In this document: piece by piece, positions 31,286 to 39,768 of the stretch | Position numbering within the stretch: the stretch's first letter is position 1 | Layout of the letters: each line of letters starts with the position of its first letter | Source of the DNA: Scytonema sp. UIC 10036 | Lineage (GTDB): Bacteria; Cyanobacteriota; Cyanobacteriia; Cyanobacteriales; Nostocaceae | NCBI RefSeq assembly: GCF_009725235.1 | Contig: NZ_WJFC01000012.1 | Location: forward strand, 1-64,000 | Length of the DNA: 64,000 nucleotides | Reading direction: 5' to 3' | The notes under the pieces: generated by a model | Seen by the model: only the letters and a program-made list of their open reading frames with translations | Databases searched by the model: none | Told to the model about the DNA's origin: nothing | Made by a program: the position numbers and the translations under genes

Positions 31286-33373
31286 ATGACTTCAAATCAA
31301 CAAAAAGCACTGTTGCTTCTCCGTCAAGCGCTTGATGACCCCGCAGCCGAGTTTCGTTCTGGTCAGTGGGAAGCTATCGAAGAGATAGTCGAGAAGCGAT
31401 CGCGTCTGTTAGTGGTTCAACGTACTGGTTGGGGTAAAAGCATAGTTTATTTTCTAGCAACGCGTTTAATAAAAGACCAAAGTGCTGGTTGTACGCTGTT
31501 AATCTCACCACTGCTTGCTTTGATGCGAAACCAAATAGCAGCCGCACAACGTATTGGTATCAAAGCAGCCACAATCAACTCCAGTAATACAGAAGAATGG
31601 GAAATTGTACAAAACCAATTGTTAGCAGGAGAAGTAGATATTCTGTTAATTTCGCCAGAAAGATTAGCAAATGATGAATTTCGAGAAAAAGTGCTTTTGC
31701 CCATTTCTCAACGAATCAGTTTATTTGTTGTTGATGAAGCCCACTGTATTTCTGACTGGGGACATGATTTTCGTCCTGATTATCGAAGAATTGTGAGAAT
31801 TTTACAAGCACTTCCTTCAAATATTCCAGCCCTTGCTACCACAGCGACAGCGAACAATCGAGTCATAAACGATATTATTGCTCAACTTGGAAGCAACTTG
31901 CGTGTATTCAGAGGTTCTTTAACCAGAAAAAGTTTACATTTACAAAATATTTTTATTCCCAGTCCAGCCGCACGAATGGCATGGTTAGCAGAACAGATTC
32001 CTAAAATACCAGGAAGTGGTATTATCTATACATTAACAGTGCGAGATGCGGACAGAGTTGCTGGTTGGTTAAAAATGCAAGGTATCAACGCCAAATCATA
32101 CCATAGTGAAATTGAAAGTTCTTTTCGGGAAACATTAGAAGAACAACTTCTAAAAAATGACATCAAAGCCTTGGTAGCTACAACTGCTTTAGGAATGGGT
32201 TTTGACAAACCAGATTTAGGATTTGTGATTCATTACCAACGCCCCGGTTCTGTTATTCATTATTACCAACAAGTGGGACGAGCAGGGAGAGCAGTAGAAA
32301 AAGCTTACGGGATTCTTCTTAGCGGACATGAAGACGATGAAATTACTAACTACTTTATCAATACAGCTTTTCCTCCACAAGCTCATACACAACAAGTTCT
32401 AAATGTTTTAAACCAAGCAGATAATGGGCTTTCAGTTCCCCAGATAGAACAGCAACTCAATCTCTCTAAAAGTCAAATTGATAAAGTGTTAAAACTACTT
32501 TCTCTGGAGTCTCCCGCTCCAGTTATTAAACAAGATTCAAAATGGTATGCAACCCCAATCAATTATCAGGTAGATGAAGAAAAGATAAGAACAATAACAC
32601 AAATTCGCCGTCAAGAACAGGCTCAAATGTTAGCATATATGCAAGCTCAACAATGCCTCATGTCTTTTCTTGCAGCAGAATTAGACGATCCCAATCCTAT
32701 GCCTTGTGGTAAATGTGCTGTGTGCTTGGGTAAACCATTATTCCCATCCAACCCTTCCATAGAGCTTGTCAATCAAGCTATTCAGTATTTGCGTCGCAGC
32801 GACCAAATTCTTGAACCACGTAAAATGTGGATCGCACAAGCACTTCCCAGTTATGGTTTTTCTGGAAAAATTAAAGATAATTTAAAAGCTGAAGAGGGAC
32901 GAGCGCTCTCCCTCTGGGGCGATTCAGGTTGGGGAGAGTTAGTTAAGCAGGGAAAATATCAGAATAATCGTTTTGACGATACACTAGTTCAAGGTACTTT
33001 TGAAATGATTCAACGCTGGGAACCTCAGCCCTTTCCTAGTTGGGTTACCTGTGTTCCTTCTTTGAATCGTCCGGAGCTTGTACCGAATTTTGCTCAACGA
33101 TTGGCTGAAAAATTAGGTATTCCTTTTAGACCAGTTGTGAGAAAAATTCGTCCGACTCAGTTACAAAAACAAATGAGTAACAGTTACCAACAAGCGAAAA
33201 ATTTAGATGGTGCTTTTGCGGTTGACTCTTGGGAAGGTATGGGAGGTTCGGTTTTTTTAGTAGATGATATGGTAGATTCCCGTTGGACTTTTACTGTGGT
33301 TGCAGCACTTTTACGTGGTGCTGGAAGCAGTCAGGTTTTTCCTTTAGCACTAGCACTGAATACATTCGCTTGA
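31286..33373 (+). CDS. RecQ-family helicase fused to a phosphoribosyltransferase domain
   Basis: This 695-residue protein couples a RecQ-type 3'-5' DNA helicase (about 20-350) to a C-terminal PRTase-like domain (about 560-695). Helicase motifs are FRSGQWEAIE, Walker A TGWGKS (47-52, with Trp where RecQ usually has Gly), LLISPLLALMRNQ, the RecQ-type DEAHCISDWGHDFRPDYRRI (from 150), TTATAN, ATTALGMGFDKPDLGFVIHYQ and YYQQVGRAGRAVEKAYG. A zinc site follows: QQCLMSFLAAEL then CGKCAVC. The PRTase end has VFLVDDMVDSRWTF (DD at about 660-661), the PRPP-binding motif of ComF-like enzymes. No HRDC domain is seen. Only 15 bp separate it from the DprA-like gene, so the two form an operon. Confidence 0.9.
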   Translation: MTSNQQKALLLLRQALDDPAAEFRSGQWEAIEEIVEKRSRLLVVQRTGWGKSIVYFLATRLIKDQSAGCTLLISPLLALMRNQIAAAQRIGIKAATINSSNTEEWEIVQNQLLAGEVDILLISPERLANDEFREKVLLPISQRISLFVVDEAHCISDWGHDFRPDYRRIVRILQALPSNIPALATTATANNRVINDIIAQLGSNLRVFRGSLTRKSLHLQNIFIPSPAARMAWLAEQIPKIPGSGIIYTLTVRDADRVAGWLKMQGINAKSYHSEIESSFRETLEEQLLKNDIKALVATTALGMGFDKPDLGFVIHYQRPGSVIHYYQQVGRAGRAVEKAYGILLSGHEDDEITNYFINTAFPPQAHTQQVLNVLNQADNGLSVPQIEQQLNLSKSQIDKVLKLLSLESPAPVIKQDSKWYATPINYQVDEEKIRTITQIRRQEQAQMLAYMQAQQCLMSFLAAELDDPNPMPCGKCAVCLGKPLFPSNPSIELVNQAIQYLRRSDQILEPRKMWIAQALPSYGFSGKIKDNLKAEEGRALSLWGDSGWGELVKQGKYQNNRFDDTLVQGTFEMIQRWEPQPFPSWVTCVPSLNRPELVPNFAQRLAEKLGIPFRPVVRKIRPTQLQKQMSNSYQQAKNLDGAFAVDSWEGMGGSVFLVDDMVDSRWTFTVVAALLRGAGSSQVFPLALALNTFA

Positions 33374-33388
33374 GGTGATTAAAATATC

Positions 33389-34618
33389 ATGTTAAATCAC
33401 GTGCTGTCGTCAGATACTCAAGCTATCTTACTGTTATGTGCTAGCTTTGGGCAAAATCGTCAACTTGAACCCCAACCTCTCACCTTGAGTGAATATAACT
33501 CTTTAGCTGATTGGTTGCGATCGCAGCAGTTGCGTCCAGCAGATTTACTGGAACCAACAGCAAAAGAAGTTGTAGAAAAAATAACCAATCCTAAACTTCA
33601 CCCCCACAGGTTACTAACTTTACTAGAGCGGGGTGCGATGCTGAGTTTAGCTGTGGAGAAGTGGACAAATCAGGGGTTGTGGGTGTTGGGGAGAGGTGAC
33701 TCCAATTATCCCAAGCGTCTCAAGCAGAGACTGAGACACTCCGCACCTGCAATTCTCTACGGTGTTGGCAATATTGAATTGCTCTCAAGGGGAGGATTGG
33801 CAATTGTGGGTTCTCGCGATGTGGATGGGGAAAGTCTCAGTTATACTCAAAGGGTTGCACAAACTTGCTTTGCTCATGACATCCAGGTGATATCTGGTGG
33901 AGCGCGTGGAGTAGATCAAGCAGCAATGTTAGGTGTATTGGAATCTGGGGGAACATCCATCGGCGTACTAGCAGATAGTTTGACTAAAGCATCTGTTAAT
34001 GGTAAGTATCGTACTAGTATCAAAGAAGGTAGACTTGCCTTAATTTCTAGTTATGACCCTGATGCTGGTTTCAATACTGGTAATGCAATGGGACGAAATA
34101 AGTATATCTACGCCTTAGCAGATCGTGCTCTTGTTGTCAGTTCGTCGCTGGGGAAAGGGGGTACTTGGGCTGGGGCCGTGGAAGCTTTGGAAAAAATTAG
34201 GGATATACCGATTTTTGTACGGATGCATCCAAGTGTATCAGAAGGTAATCAGCAACTGCATGACAAAGGGGCAAAACCTTTTCCATCCGAACCTTGGGAG
34301 ACTTCTTTTAAAGAACTTTTGGCAACATCTGCATCTTTGGATGAACCAGTACAGATACCTCAGGCGATCGCACACTCTCACCTACAAAACGGTGACGATG
34401 GCACAAAGGACATTATATATGAAGCAGTCTTGCCATTGATCCTCGAGCATCTACAGCAACCACAAAATGTAGAAGCACTTGCTGAGTCTTTAAATGTGAG
34501 GCGATCGCAAATGCAGGATTGGTTAGACAAAGCTGTTGTGGAAGGTCATGTGAGAAAAACAAACAAACCTGTTACTTATGTGATGAATCAATCAGCAACT
34601 CAGCTTTCTTTTTTATAG
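33389..34618 (+). CDS. DprA/Smf-like SLOG-fold protein with winged helix
   Basis: This 409-residue relative of DNA-processing protein DprA has an N-terminal helical region, LWVLGRGDSNYPKRLKQRL (the usual YP..L entry), the Rossmann-type SLOG core LAIVGSRDVDGES, VISGGARGVDQAAMLGVLE, LADSLTKAS (replacing the usual G.d..YP block) and ALVVSSSLGKGGTWAGAVEAL. A C-terminal winged helix follows (ALAESLNVRRSQMQDWLDKAVVEGHV). DprA proteins load RecA on single-stranded DNA, but this subgroup is longer, departs in the ligand pocket and is coupled to RecQ-PRTase, so it is unlikely to be the housekeeping DprA. Nucleic-acid or nucleotide sensing in defence is one inferred role. Confidence 0.85.
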   Translation: MLNHVLSSDTQAILLLCASFGQNRQLEPQPLTLSEYNSLADWLRSQQLRPADLLEPTAKEVVEKITNPKLHPHRLLTLLERGAMLSLAVEKWTNQGLWVLGRGDSNYPKRLKQRLRHSAPAILYGVGNIELLSRGGLAIVGSRDVDGESLSYTQRVAQTCFAHDIQVISGGARGVDQAAMLGVLESGGTSIGVLADSLTKASVNGKYRTSIKEGRLALISSYDPDAGFNTGNAMGRNKYIYALADRALVVSSSLGKGGTWAGAVEALEKIRDIPIFVRMHPSVSEGNQQLHDKGAKPFPSEPWETSFKELLATSASLDEPVQIPQAIAHSHLQNGDDGTKDIIYEAVLPLILEHLQQPQNVEALAESLNVRRSQMQDWLDKAVVEGHVRKTNKPVTYVMNQSATQLSFL

Positions 34619-34664
34619 CCATTAGAGGATGTTTGAAAAGTCACGATTGGTGTATTAAATATTT

Positions 34665-34763
34665 TTACCCCACCCTAACCCTCCCCTTGTAAAGGGGAGG
34701 GAATTGGAAATTCAATTTCCCCCCTTTATAAGGGGGGATTAAGGGGGGTAATCATGTGATTAA
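34665..34763. repeat. dispersed palindromic repeat, copy before xisI (1)
   Basis: It contains ACCCCACCCTAACCC, the CCCTCCCCTT/AAGGGGAGGG hairpin and then the CCCCCCTTTATAAGGGGGG hairpin ending GGTAATCATGTGATTAA. The last 54 bases (34710-34763) are repeated exactly at 34794-34847. Confidence 0.85.
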
Positions 34764-34793
34764 AATGACAATCAACCACTTTTCAAATAACCT

Positions 34794-34847
34794 ATTCAAT
34801 TTCCCCCCTTTATAAGGGGGGATTAAGGGGGGTAATCATGTGATTAA
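34794..34847. repeat. exact 54-bp second copy next to xisI
   Basis: It is identical to 34710-34763. It ends 19 bp before the xisI start codon and so forms most of the xisI leader. Confidence 0.9.
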
Positions 34848-34866
34848 TAAGAGAGGTTATTGTACA

Positions 34867-35202
34867 ATGGATAAATTAGTGAAGTATCGCGAATGCATTC
34901 AAAAGCTACTGACAGAATATGTAGCAGTACCGATCTCTAATGGCGAAATTGAATCGCAAACAGTTTTTGATACTCAGCAAGATCGCTATCAAGTCATGAA
35001 TGTTGGCTGGGATGGATATCGACGGGTGCATGGTTGTGTTATGCATCTAAACATTAAGGATGGTAAGATTTGGTTAGAGCACAATTCTACAGAGATGCGA
35101 ATTGCTCATGAGTTGGTGGCTATGGGAGTACCTAAAGAGGATATTGTATTGGGATTCCAAGCGCCGTATGTAAGAGAATATACAGGATTTGGAGTAGCAT
35201 AG
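34867..35202 (+). CDS. xisI: XisI-like protein (fdxN element excision controlling factor)
   Basis: This 111-residue protein of the XisI family was first known as a factor needed for excision of the fdxN element during heterocyst formation in Anabaena; most homologues sit elsewhere and have no proven role. The family pattern is clear: MDKLVKYRECIQKLLTEY, FDTQQDRYQVMNVGWDGYRRVHGCVMHL, KIWLEHNSTE and GVPKEDIVLGFQ. I chose the ATG at 34867, the usual family start with GAGAGG upstream; a GTG 27 bp earlier lies in repeat DNA. xisH, its normal upstream partner, is missing, and the gene is bracketed by inverted copies of a dispersed repeat. Confidence 0.9.
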   Translation: MDKLVKYRECIQKLLTEYVAVPISNGEIESQTVFDTQQDRYQVMNVGWDGYRRVHGCVMHLNIKDGKIWLEHNSTEMRIAHELVAMGVPKEDIVLGFQAPYVREYTGFGVA

Positions 35203-35224
35203 TGTTTCAAGATACAAGTGGGAT

Positions 35225-35315
35225 TTACCCCCCTTAATCCCCCCTTATAAAGGGGGGAAACTGAAAATCAAGTTCCCGGACTAATACATCGGGGAGGGTT
35301 AGGGTGGGGTAAAAC
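35225..35315. repeat. inverted copy of the dispersed repeat after xisI
   Basis: TTACCCCCCTTAATCCCCCC and TTATAAAGGGGGG are the reverse complement of the element at 34794-34847. They are followed by a degenerate second half, GGGGAGGGTTAGGGTGGGGT. xisI therefore lies between inverted repeats about 375 bp apart. Confidence 0.8.
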
Positions 35316-35349
35316 ACAAAGGGCGATCGCATATTGAAAGAGCATCCAT

Positions 35350-37443
35350 TTACTTCTCATTTTGAGATTGTTCAAATTGTTCGGGGGGAAATCCCAGTGC
35401 GATGGCTTTGTCCTTTGCTTGTTGTGCTTCTTGAATTTTTCCTAACTTCTCTAAAGCCGACCATAAATTAGCCCAAACATAAGGATTGTCTGGAGCCAAC
35501 TCTTTAGCTTTGTTAAAAGACGCTAGAGCTTCTTCATAGCGTTCTAAATCGTAAAGTACTAATCCTTTTTCTTGCCAAGTCGGATAAAAATCACTTCTTA
35601 ATTGAATGGCTTGGCCAAAGGATTTTAAAGCTTCCTCATGTTTTTGAAAGTGACGTGCTAGTAAAATTCCTCGTGCATACCAAATTTGATCGTCTTGTGG
35701 ACGGATTTGACTGGCTTGATTAAAAGCTAAAAGTGATTCTTCATACTTTCCCATTCTAAAAAGGATATTACCTTTACCAAATAAAGCCTCATAAAAATTG
35801 CGATCAATTTTAAGTGCTTTCTCATAAGAATCAAGTGCTTCTGGAAGCATATTCAATTTTTGTAAAACGTTTCCACGATCGCTTAACTCAATGAGGGCAT
35901 CAGGATGTTTTTTGATAAAATTGTTATAAAGCCATAGTGCTTCTTTAAAGTATTCTTTGGCTGTTTGTGCTCCTTGGAACGGTTCCACTGCTAAACCGAT
36001 TTCATACCAAATATTCGGTATATCTGGTCTAATTTGCCTGAGCTTCTGAAAAGCATTTGTTGCTTCTTTATACTGTCGCAAGCTCATATAGGCTATCCCT
36101 TTACCACTCCAACCTTCGGCATTATTAGGGTCAAGTTTTAATACCTTTTCATAAGTCTCTAGAGTTTCTTGATATTTCTGTAATTTATATAAAGCTCTCC
36201 CTTTACTATTTAAGGTTTTTAAATCATTAGGTTTGTAGAAGAGAGCTTTCTCATATGCTGATAATGCTCCTGGATAGCGTCCTAGGCTAAAAAGAGAATC
36301 GCCTCTCCCTTTCCATGCTTCAAAAGAGTTTGGCGCGATCGCTATAATGTTTTCAAATTCTTCACTAGCTGCTTCTGGCTGACGCAAATCCAGTAAACGA
36401 TTCCCTTGATACAAGTAATAGAACGGGCGGATAAACGGATGAATTAGAAATTCAATAAAAATGACAAAAAGACTGATTGCTAGTAGCCCAATTGCAGTGT
36501 ACCAAGGCTTGAACCATATCTGTGAAGGTAATAAAGTTCTGTCATTTTGTGTTATAGATACTGGTGTAACGTTAATTTTTGTTTCTGGTAGATTGGGAGT
36601 CCAATTTTTAACAACTCCATTTGCTTGCACTGTAATTTCACTTAAATTTTCAATGACTTCGTCTACTGTTTGGTAGCGACGCTCGGTGCTAAAATGCACC
36701 ATTTTTGTTAAAATCTTGGATAATTTATCGTCAGGCTCAACCCCTTTAGGAAATTTCACATTATCCTGTTCATCTCGTTTTAAATCTCTTGGGTGTATTC
36801 CAGTCAAAAGATGAATTGCGGTCATACCCAAGCCATAAATATCACTGTTAAAGCTTGGTCTGCCATCCATTTGTTCTGTAGGAGCATACCCAGGAGTTCC
36901 AATCATGGTATGCGTTACTAACTGCTGTCCTGATTTTAAAGATAAATCTTGTTGCTCTAGTTGTTTAACAGAACCAAAGTCAATGAGAATGAATTTTTTG
37001 TCTTCATCTCTTCTTATAACATTAGATGGTTTAATATCACGATGAATAATATTTATTTTATGAAGTGAGTTTAGAATGAATAGCATTTCTTGCAAAAAAT
37101 TAATGACTTTTTGCTTTTCCCACCGTCGTTCGAGTAATTTATCTAAAGATTGCCCTTGAATATATTCTTGAACTAAGTAGTAATTTTGTCCTTCTTCAAA
37201 ATAATTTAGAAATTTTGGTATTTGTTGATTTCTTTGCAAAAAGTTCAGAGTCTGTGCTTCTCTTTGAAATAATATCTTTGCCGTCTCAATGTCTGCATTC
37301 TGAGGGTTGAGCTTTTTGACAACGCAAGGAGAGTTGGAAGATACAATGTCTTGAGCAAGATATGTTACACCGAAGCCCCCTCGTGCTATTTCTTTGACAA
37401 GTTGATATCGTCCAACTATTAATCCTTTCGTTTCTTGTGTCAT
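35350..37443 (-). CDS. membrane Ser/Thr protein kinase with TPR repeats
   Basis: This Hanks-type kinase of about 697 residues has one transmembrane helix and a TPR-rich C-terminal half. The kinase domain occupies about 10-285: glycine loop IARGGFGVTYLA, catalytic Lys CVVKKL, HRDIKPSN, DFG in LIDFGSVKQL and APE-like GTPGYAPTEQ. The helix (AIGLLAISLFVIFIEFLI) lies near residue 325, then at least eight TPR units (for example AWKGRGDSLFSLGRYPGALSAYEKAL, over two helices). The ATG at 37443 gives MTQETKGLIVGRY; a TTG 54 bp upstream is less likely. It is divergent from the TpsB gene at 37815 and part of a duplicated locus. A role in sensing or controlling the exported system is inferred. Confidence 0.92.
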   Translation of the reverse strand: MTQETKGLIVGRYQLVKEIARGGFGVTYLAQDIVSSNSPCVVKKLNPQNADIETAKILFQREAQTLNFLQRNQQIPKFLNYFEEGQNYYLVQEYIQGQSLDKLLERRWEKQKVINFLQEMLFILNSLHKINIIHRDIKPSNVIRRDEDKKFILIDFGSVKQLEQQDLSLKSGQQLVTHTMIGTPGYAPTEQMDGRPSFNSDIYGLGMTAIHLLTGIHPRDLKRDEQDNVKFPKGVEPDDKLSKILTKMVHFSTERRYQTVDEVIENLSEITVQANGVVKNWTPNLPETKINVTPVSITQNDRTLLPSQIWFKPWYTAIGLLAISLFVIFIEFLIHPFIRPFYYLYQGNRLLDLRQPEAASEEFENIIAIAPNSFEAWKGRGDSLFSLGRYPGALSAYEKALFYKPNDLKTLNSKGRALYKLQKYQETLETYEKVLKLDPNNAEGWSGKGIAYMSLRQYKEATNAFQKLRQIRPDIPNIWYEIGLAVEPFQGAQTAKEYFKEALWLYNNFIKKHPDALIELSDRGNVLQKLNMLPEALDSYEKALKIDRNFYEALFGKGNILFRMGKYEESLLAFNQASQIRPQDDQIWYARGILLARHFQKHEEALKSFGQAIQLRSDFYPTWQEKGLVLYDLERYEEALASFNKAKELAPDNPYVWANLWSALEKLGKIQEAQQAKDKAIALGFPPEQFEQSQNEK

Positions 37444-37814
37444 TTTATATACTTGATTTAGTCTTTCAGGTTTACGTAAGCATTCGTTACCAAACAAGCA
37501 GAGAAAATTAGAATTCCGTTAACCTTATCTTTAACTTTCTAGTATTGTGTAGCTAAAATTACGATAGTTTCCATTGCCATTGATGTGAATTGTATAAATT
37601 TTATTAAGTTGACAGTATTTTGTCTACTTTATTTGTACCGACCAACTTAATTTCCCCACTATAAATCAGTTAATTTGGATTGCAATTGTAGTGACTTACA
37701 AGAACAATCTGTGGTAGATATTCCTTAAGTCAGATGTAATCCACTTTCTTAACTCAACTTAATACAGGGATTGCTTTCTACAAGAGAAACTTTTAGAGAG
37801 GAGTAAATTTTACC
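37444..37814. other. divergent intergenic region, kinase / tpsB copy 1
   Basis: No gene was seen. A TTGACA hexamer at 37609-37614 lacks a good -10. The conserved leader element at 37689-37730 and a GAGGAG ribosome-binding sequence just before the tpsB ATG are the recognisable signals. Confidence 0.5.
37689..37730 (+). promoter_or_regulatory. conserved tpsB leader element, copy 1
   Basis: TAGTGACTTACAAGAACAAT and TGGTAGATATTCCTTAAGT match TAGTGACTAACAAGGGAAAC and TGGTAATTATTCCTAAGT upstream of the second tpsB. Both lie 85-86 bp before the start codon, while the surrounding spacer has diverged. A shared promoter or regulator site is inferred. Confidence 0.5.
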
Positions 37815-39671
37815 ATGATTATGGGTAAACAGCCTGCGTGCTTAAAACTCAATCTAGCTGTTTCATTGATACTCGAAGTATCAATCGCTTCACTTTCGTG
37901 CAAAGCCTTGGCTGAAAGCTTGCCTAATGAAGATCGAAGTACGAAAAGTTTACCTCCTTCTGAATTTCAGATTCAGACTCCGAAAGATAACAACACGGTA
38001 CCACCTTTCATTTTATCTCAGGTTCAGAATCCTACCGACCTGTCTCAAACCGATCCACCAGGTACTATCCTCCCTCGTCCAATTCCTCCCCCACCACCAA
38101 AGCCAATTCCTACTCCGCAGCCTGTTCTGGAACCTCCACTGGATGTAACGCCAACACCCCAGCCATCAGAACAGCGCCCTGGAATTCCTGGAAATATCAC
38201 TGTTGAAAGATTTGAGTTTGAAGGTAACACAGCATTTAACGACCAAAAATTAAACGAGATTACAGTTAACTTTACTAATAGACCAATTACCTTTGCTCAA
38301 CTGCTGCAAGTTGAGGCCATTATTACTAAACTTTATACCGATGCTGGGTATGTCAATTCTGGTGCTGTTATCCCTGCAGGACAAGCATTGTCACCACAGG
38401 GAGCAGTCGTCAAAGTTCAGATTGTTGAAGGTTCAATTGAGGTCATTAAAGTCACAGGAACTCGTCGATTGAACTCGAATTACATACGCAGTCGAATCAA
38501 ACTTGGTACCTCTAAACCTTTAAATCGATTCCGTCTGCTAGAAGCACTGCAGCTATTGCAACTCAACCCTCTCATCGAAAATCTTTCAGCTGAATTGTCC
38601 GCAGGTTCGCGTCCAGAACAGAGTGTCTTGCAAGTTAATGTCGTAGAAGCAGACTCCTTTAGAACAGAATTTTTACTTGATAATGGTCGTGCTCCCAGTG
38701 TTGGTAGTTTCCGACGGGGTATCCGCATTAGCGAAGGCAATGTCTTTGGCTTTGGTGATGGTTTTTCTGCCACCTACACCAATACTGATGGTAGCAATAC
38801 CCTTGACCTCAGCTACTCAGCACCAGTCAATCCCCGCAATGGTTCTATCCTTGTGCAAGGTGGATTTAACGATACTTCGGTCATTGAACCACCTTTTGAC
38901 CGTATAGACATTACGGGAGATTCTTTCTACATAAATTTGGGTTTCCGTCAACCTGTCATCCAATCTCCTACTCAAGAATTAGCACTGGGTTTCACCTTTT
39001 CTCGACAGCAAAGTAGGACGCAAATTCAAGGACTGGGTTTTGGCAACCTGTCCCCAGGAGCAGATGAAAATGGAGAAACCCGCATATCAGCACTGCGCTT
39101 TTTTCAAGAATATACACAGCGTAATTCTCAACAAGTCTTTGCCTTGCGCTCTCAATTTAGTTTGGGAGTGGGGTGGTTTGATGCGACTGTCAACAACAAT
39201 GCTCCTGATAGTCGGTTTTTCTCCTGGCGGGGACAAGGGCAATATGTACGGTTGTTAGCACGAGATACGTTACTGGTTTTGCGTTCTGATGTCCAGCTAT
39301 CAACAAGCGATTTGGTACCTTTAGAACAATTTGGTGTAGGGGGTTTGCAAAGCGTTCGAGGTTACCGCCAGGATGAACTGTTGGTCGATAATGGTGTTTT
39401 TGCGTTAGCGGAGGTAAGGTTGCCTATTCTACGAGTGAGAAATATAGATGGACTTTTGCAACTCGTGCCATTTGCTGATTTTGGTGTTGGCTGGAATAGT
39501 TCTGGGAGACCTAACCGAAGCCCCAATACTTTAGTTGGTGTTGGCGTGGGCTTGCAATTTCAGATAGGTGACACTTTGAATGCTCGCTTGGACTATGGTT
39601 TTCCACTGACTGATGTTGAGTCAAGGATAGCGATAGGACTTTGCAAGAGAGAGGTTTTTATTTTCAGTTAA
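37815..39671 (+). CDS. TpsB/FhaC-type outer-membrane translocator, copy 1 (C-terminus frameshifted)
   Basis: This two-partner-secretion pore should export the TpsA proteins next to it. A signal peptide (to about residue 34, ALAES) is followed by a proline-rich linker (PRPIPPPPPKPIPTPQP), POTRA domains (about 130-290; VERFEFEGNTAF, EGSIEVIKVTGTRRL) and a 16-strand barrel with the conserved VRGYRQDEL in loop 6. Compared with the copy at 53132, two single bases are missing near the 3' end: one G after TCAAG (about 39625) and one T in the ATTTTC run (about 39662). The last strand reads ...CKREVFIFS instead of ending in FSVNFSPF (restored stop 39687). The final barrel strand and terminal Phe are lost unless these are sequencing errors. 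Confidence 0.9.
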   Translation: MIMGKQPACLKLNLAVSLILEVSIASLSCKALAESLPNEDRSTKSLPPSEFQIQTPKDNNTVPPFILSQVQNPTDLSQTDPPGTILPRPIPPPPPKPIPTPQPVLEPPLDVTPTPQPSEQRPGIPGNITVERFEFEGNTAFNDQKLNEITVNFTNRPITFAQLLQVEAIITKLYTDAGYVNSGAVIPAGQALSPQGAVVKVQIVEGSIEVIKVTGTRRLNSNYIRSRIKLGTSKPLNRFRLLEALQLLQLNPLIENLSAELSAGSRPEQSVLQVNVVEADSFRTEFLLDNGRAPSVGSFRRGIRISEGNVFGFGDGFSATYTNTDGSNTLDLSYSAPVNPRNGSILVQGGFNDTSVIEPPFDRIDITGDSFYINLGFRQPVIQSPTQELALGFTFSRQQSRTQIQGLGFGNLSPGADENGETRISALRFFQEYTQRNSQQVFALRSQFSLGVGWFDATVNNNAPDSRFFSWRGQGQYVRLLARDTLLVLRSDVQLSTSDLVPLEQFGVGGLQSVRGYRQDELLVDNGVFALAEVRLPILRVRNIDGLLQLVPFADFGVGWNSSGRPNRSPNTLVGVGVGLQFQIGDTLNARLDYGFPLTDVESRIAIGLCKREVFIFS

Positions 39672-39768
39672 TTTCAGTCCGTTTTAGAGAATGTCATTTA
39701 CGGGAAAATTCCTCTTCCCCTACACCCTACCCCCTACCCCTACTCCCATTTTCCTTTAAGTATTAATT

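Noticed and set aside
37609..37637. TTGACA-based promoter before tpsB copy 1
   Set aside because: No acceptable -10 hexamer at 16-18 bp; the conserved leader element further downstream is a better candidate.
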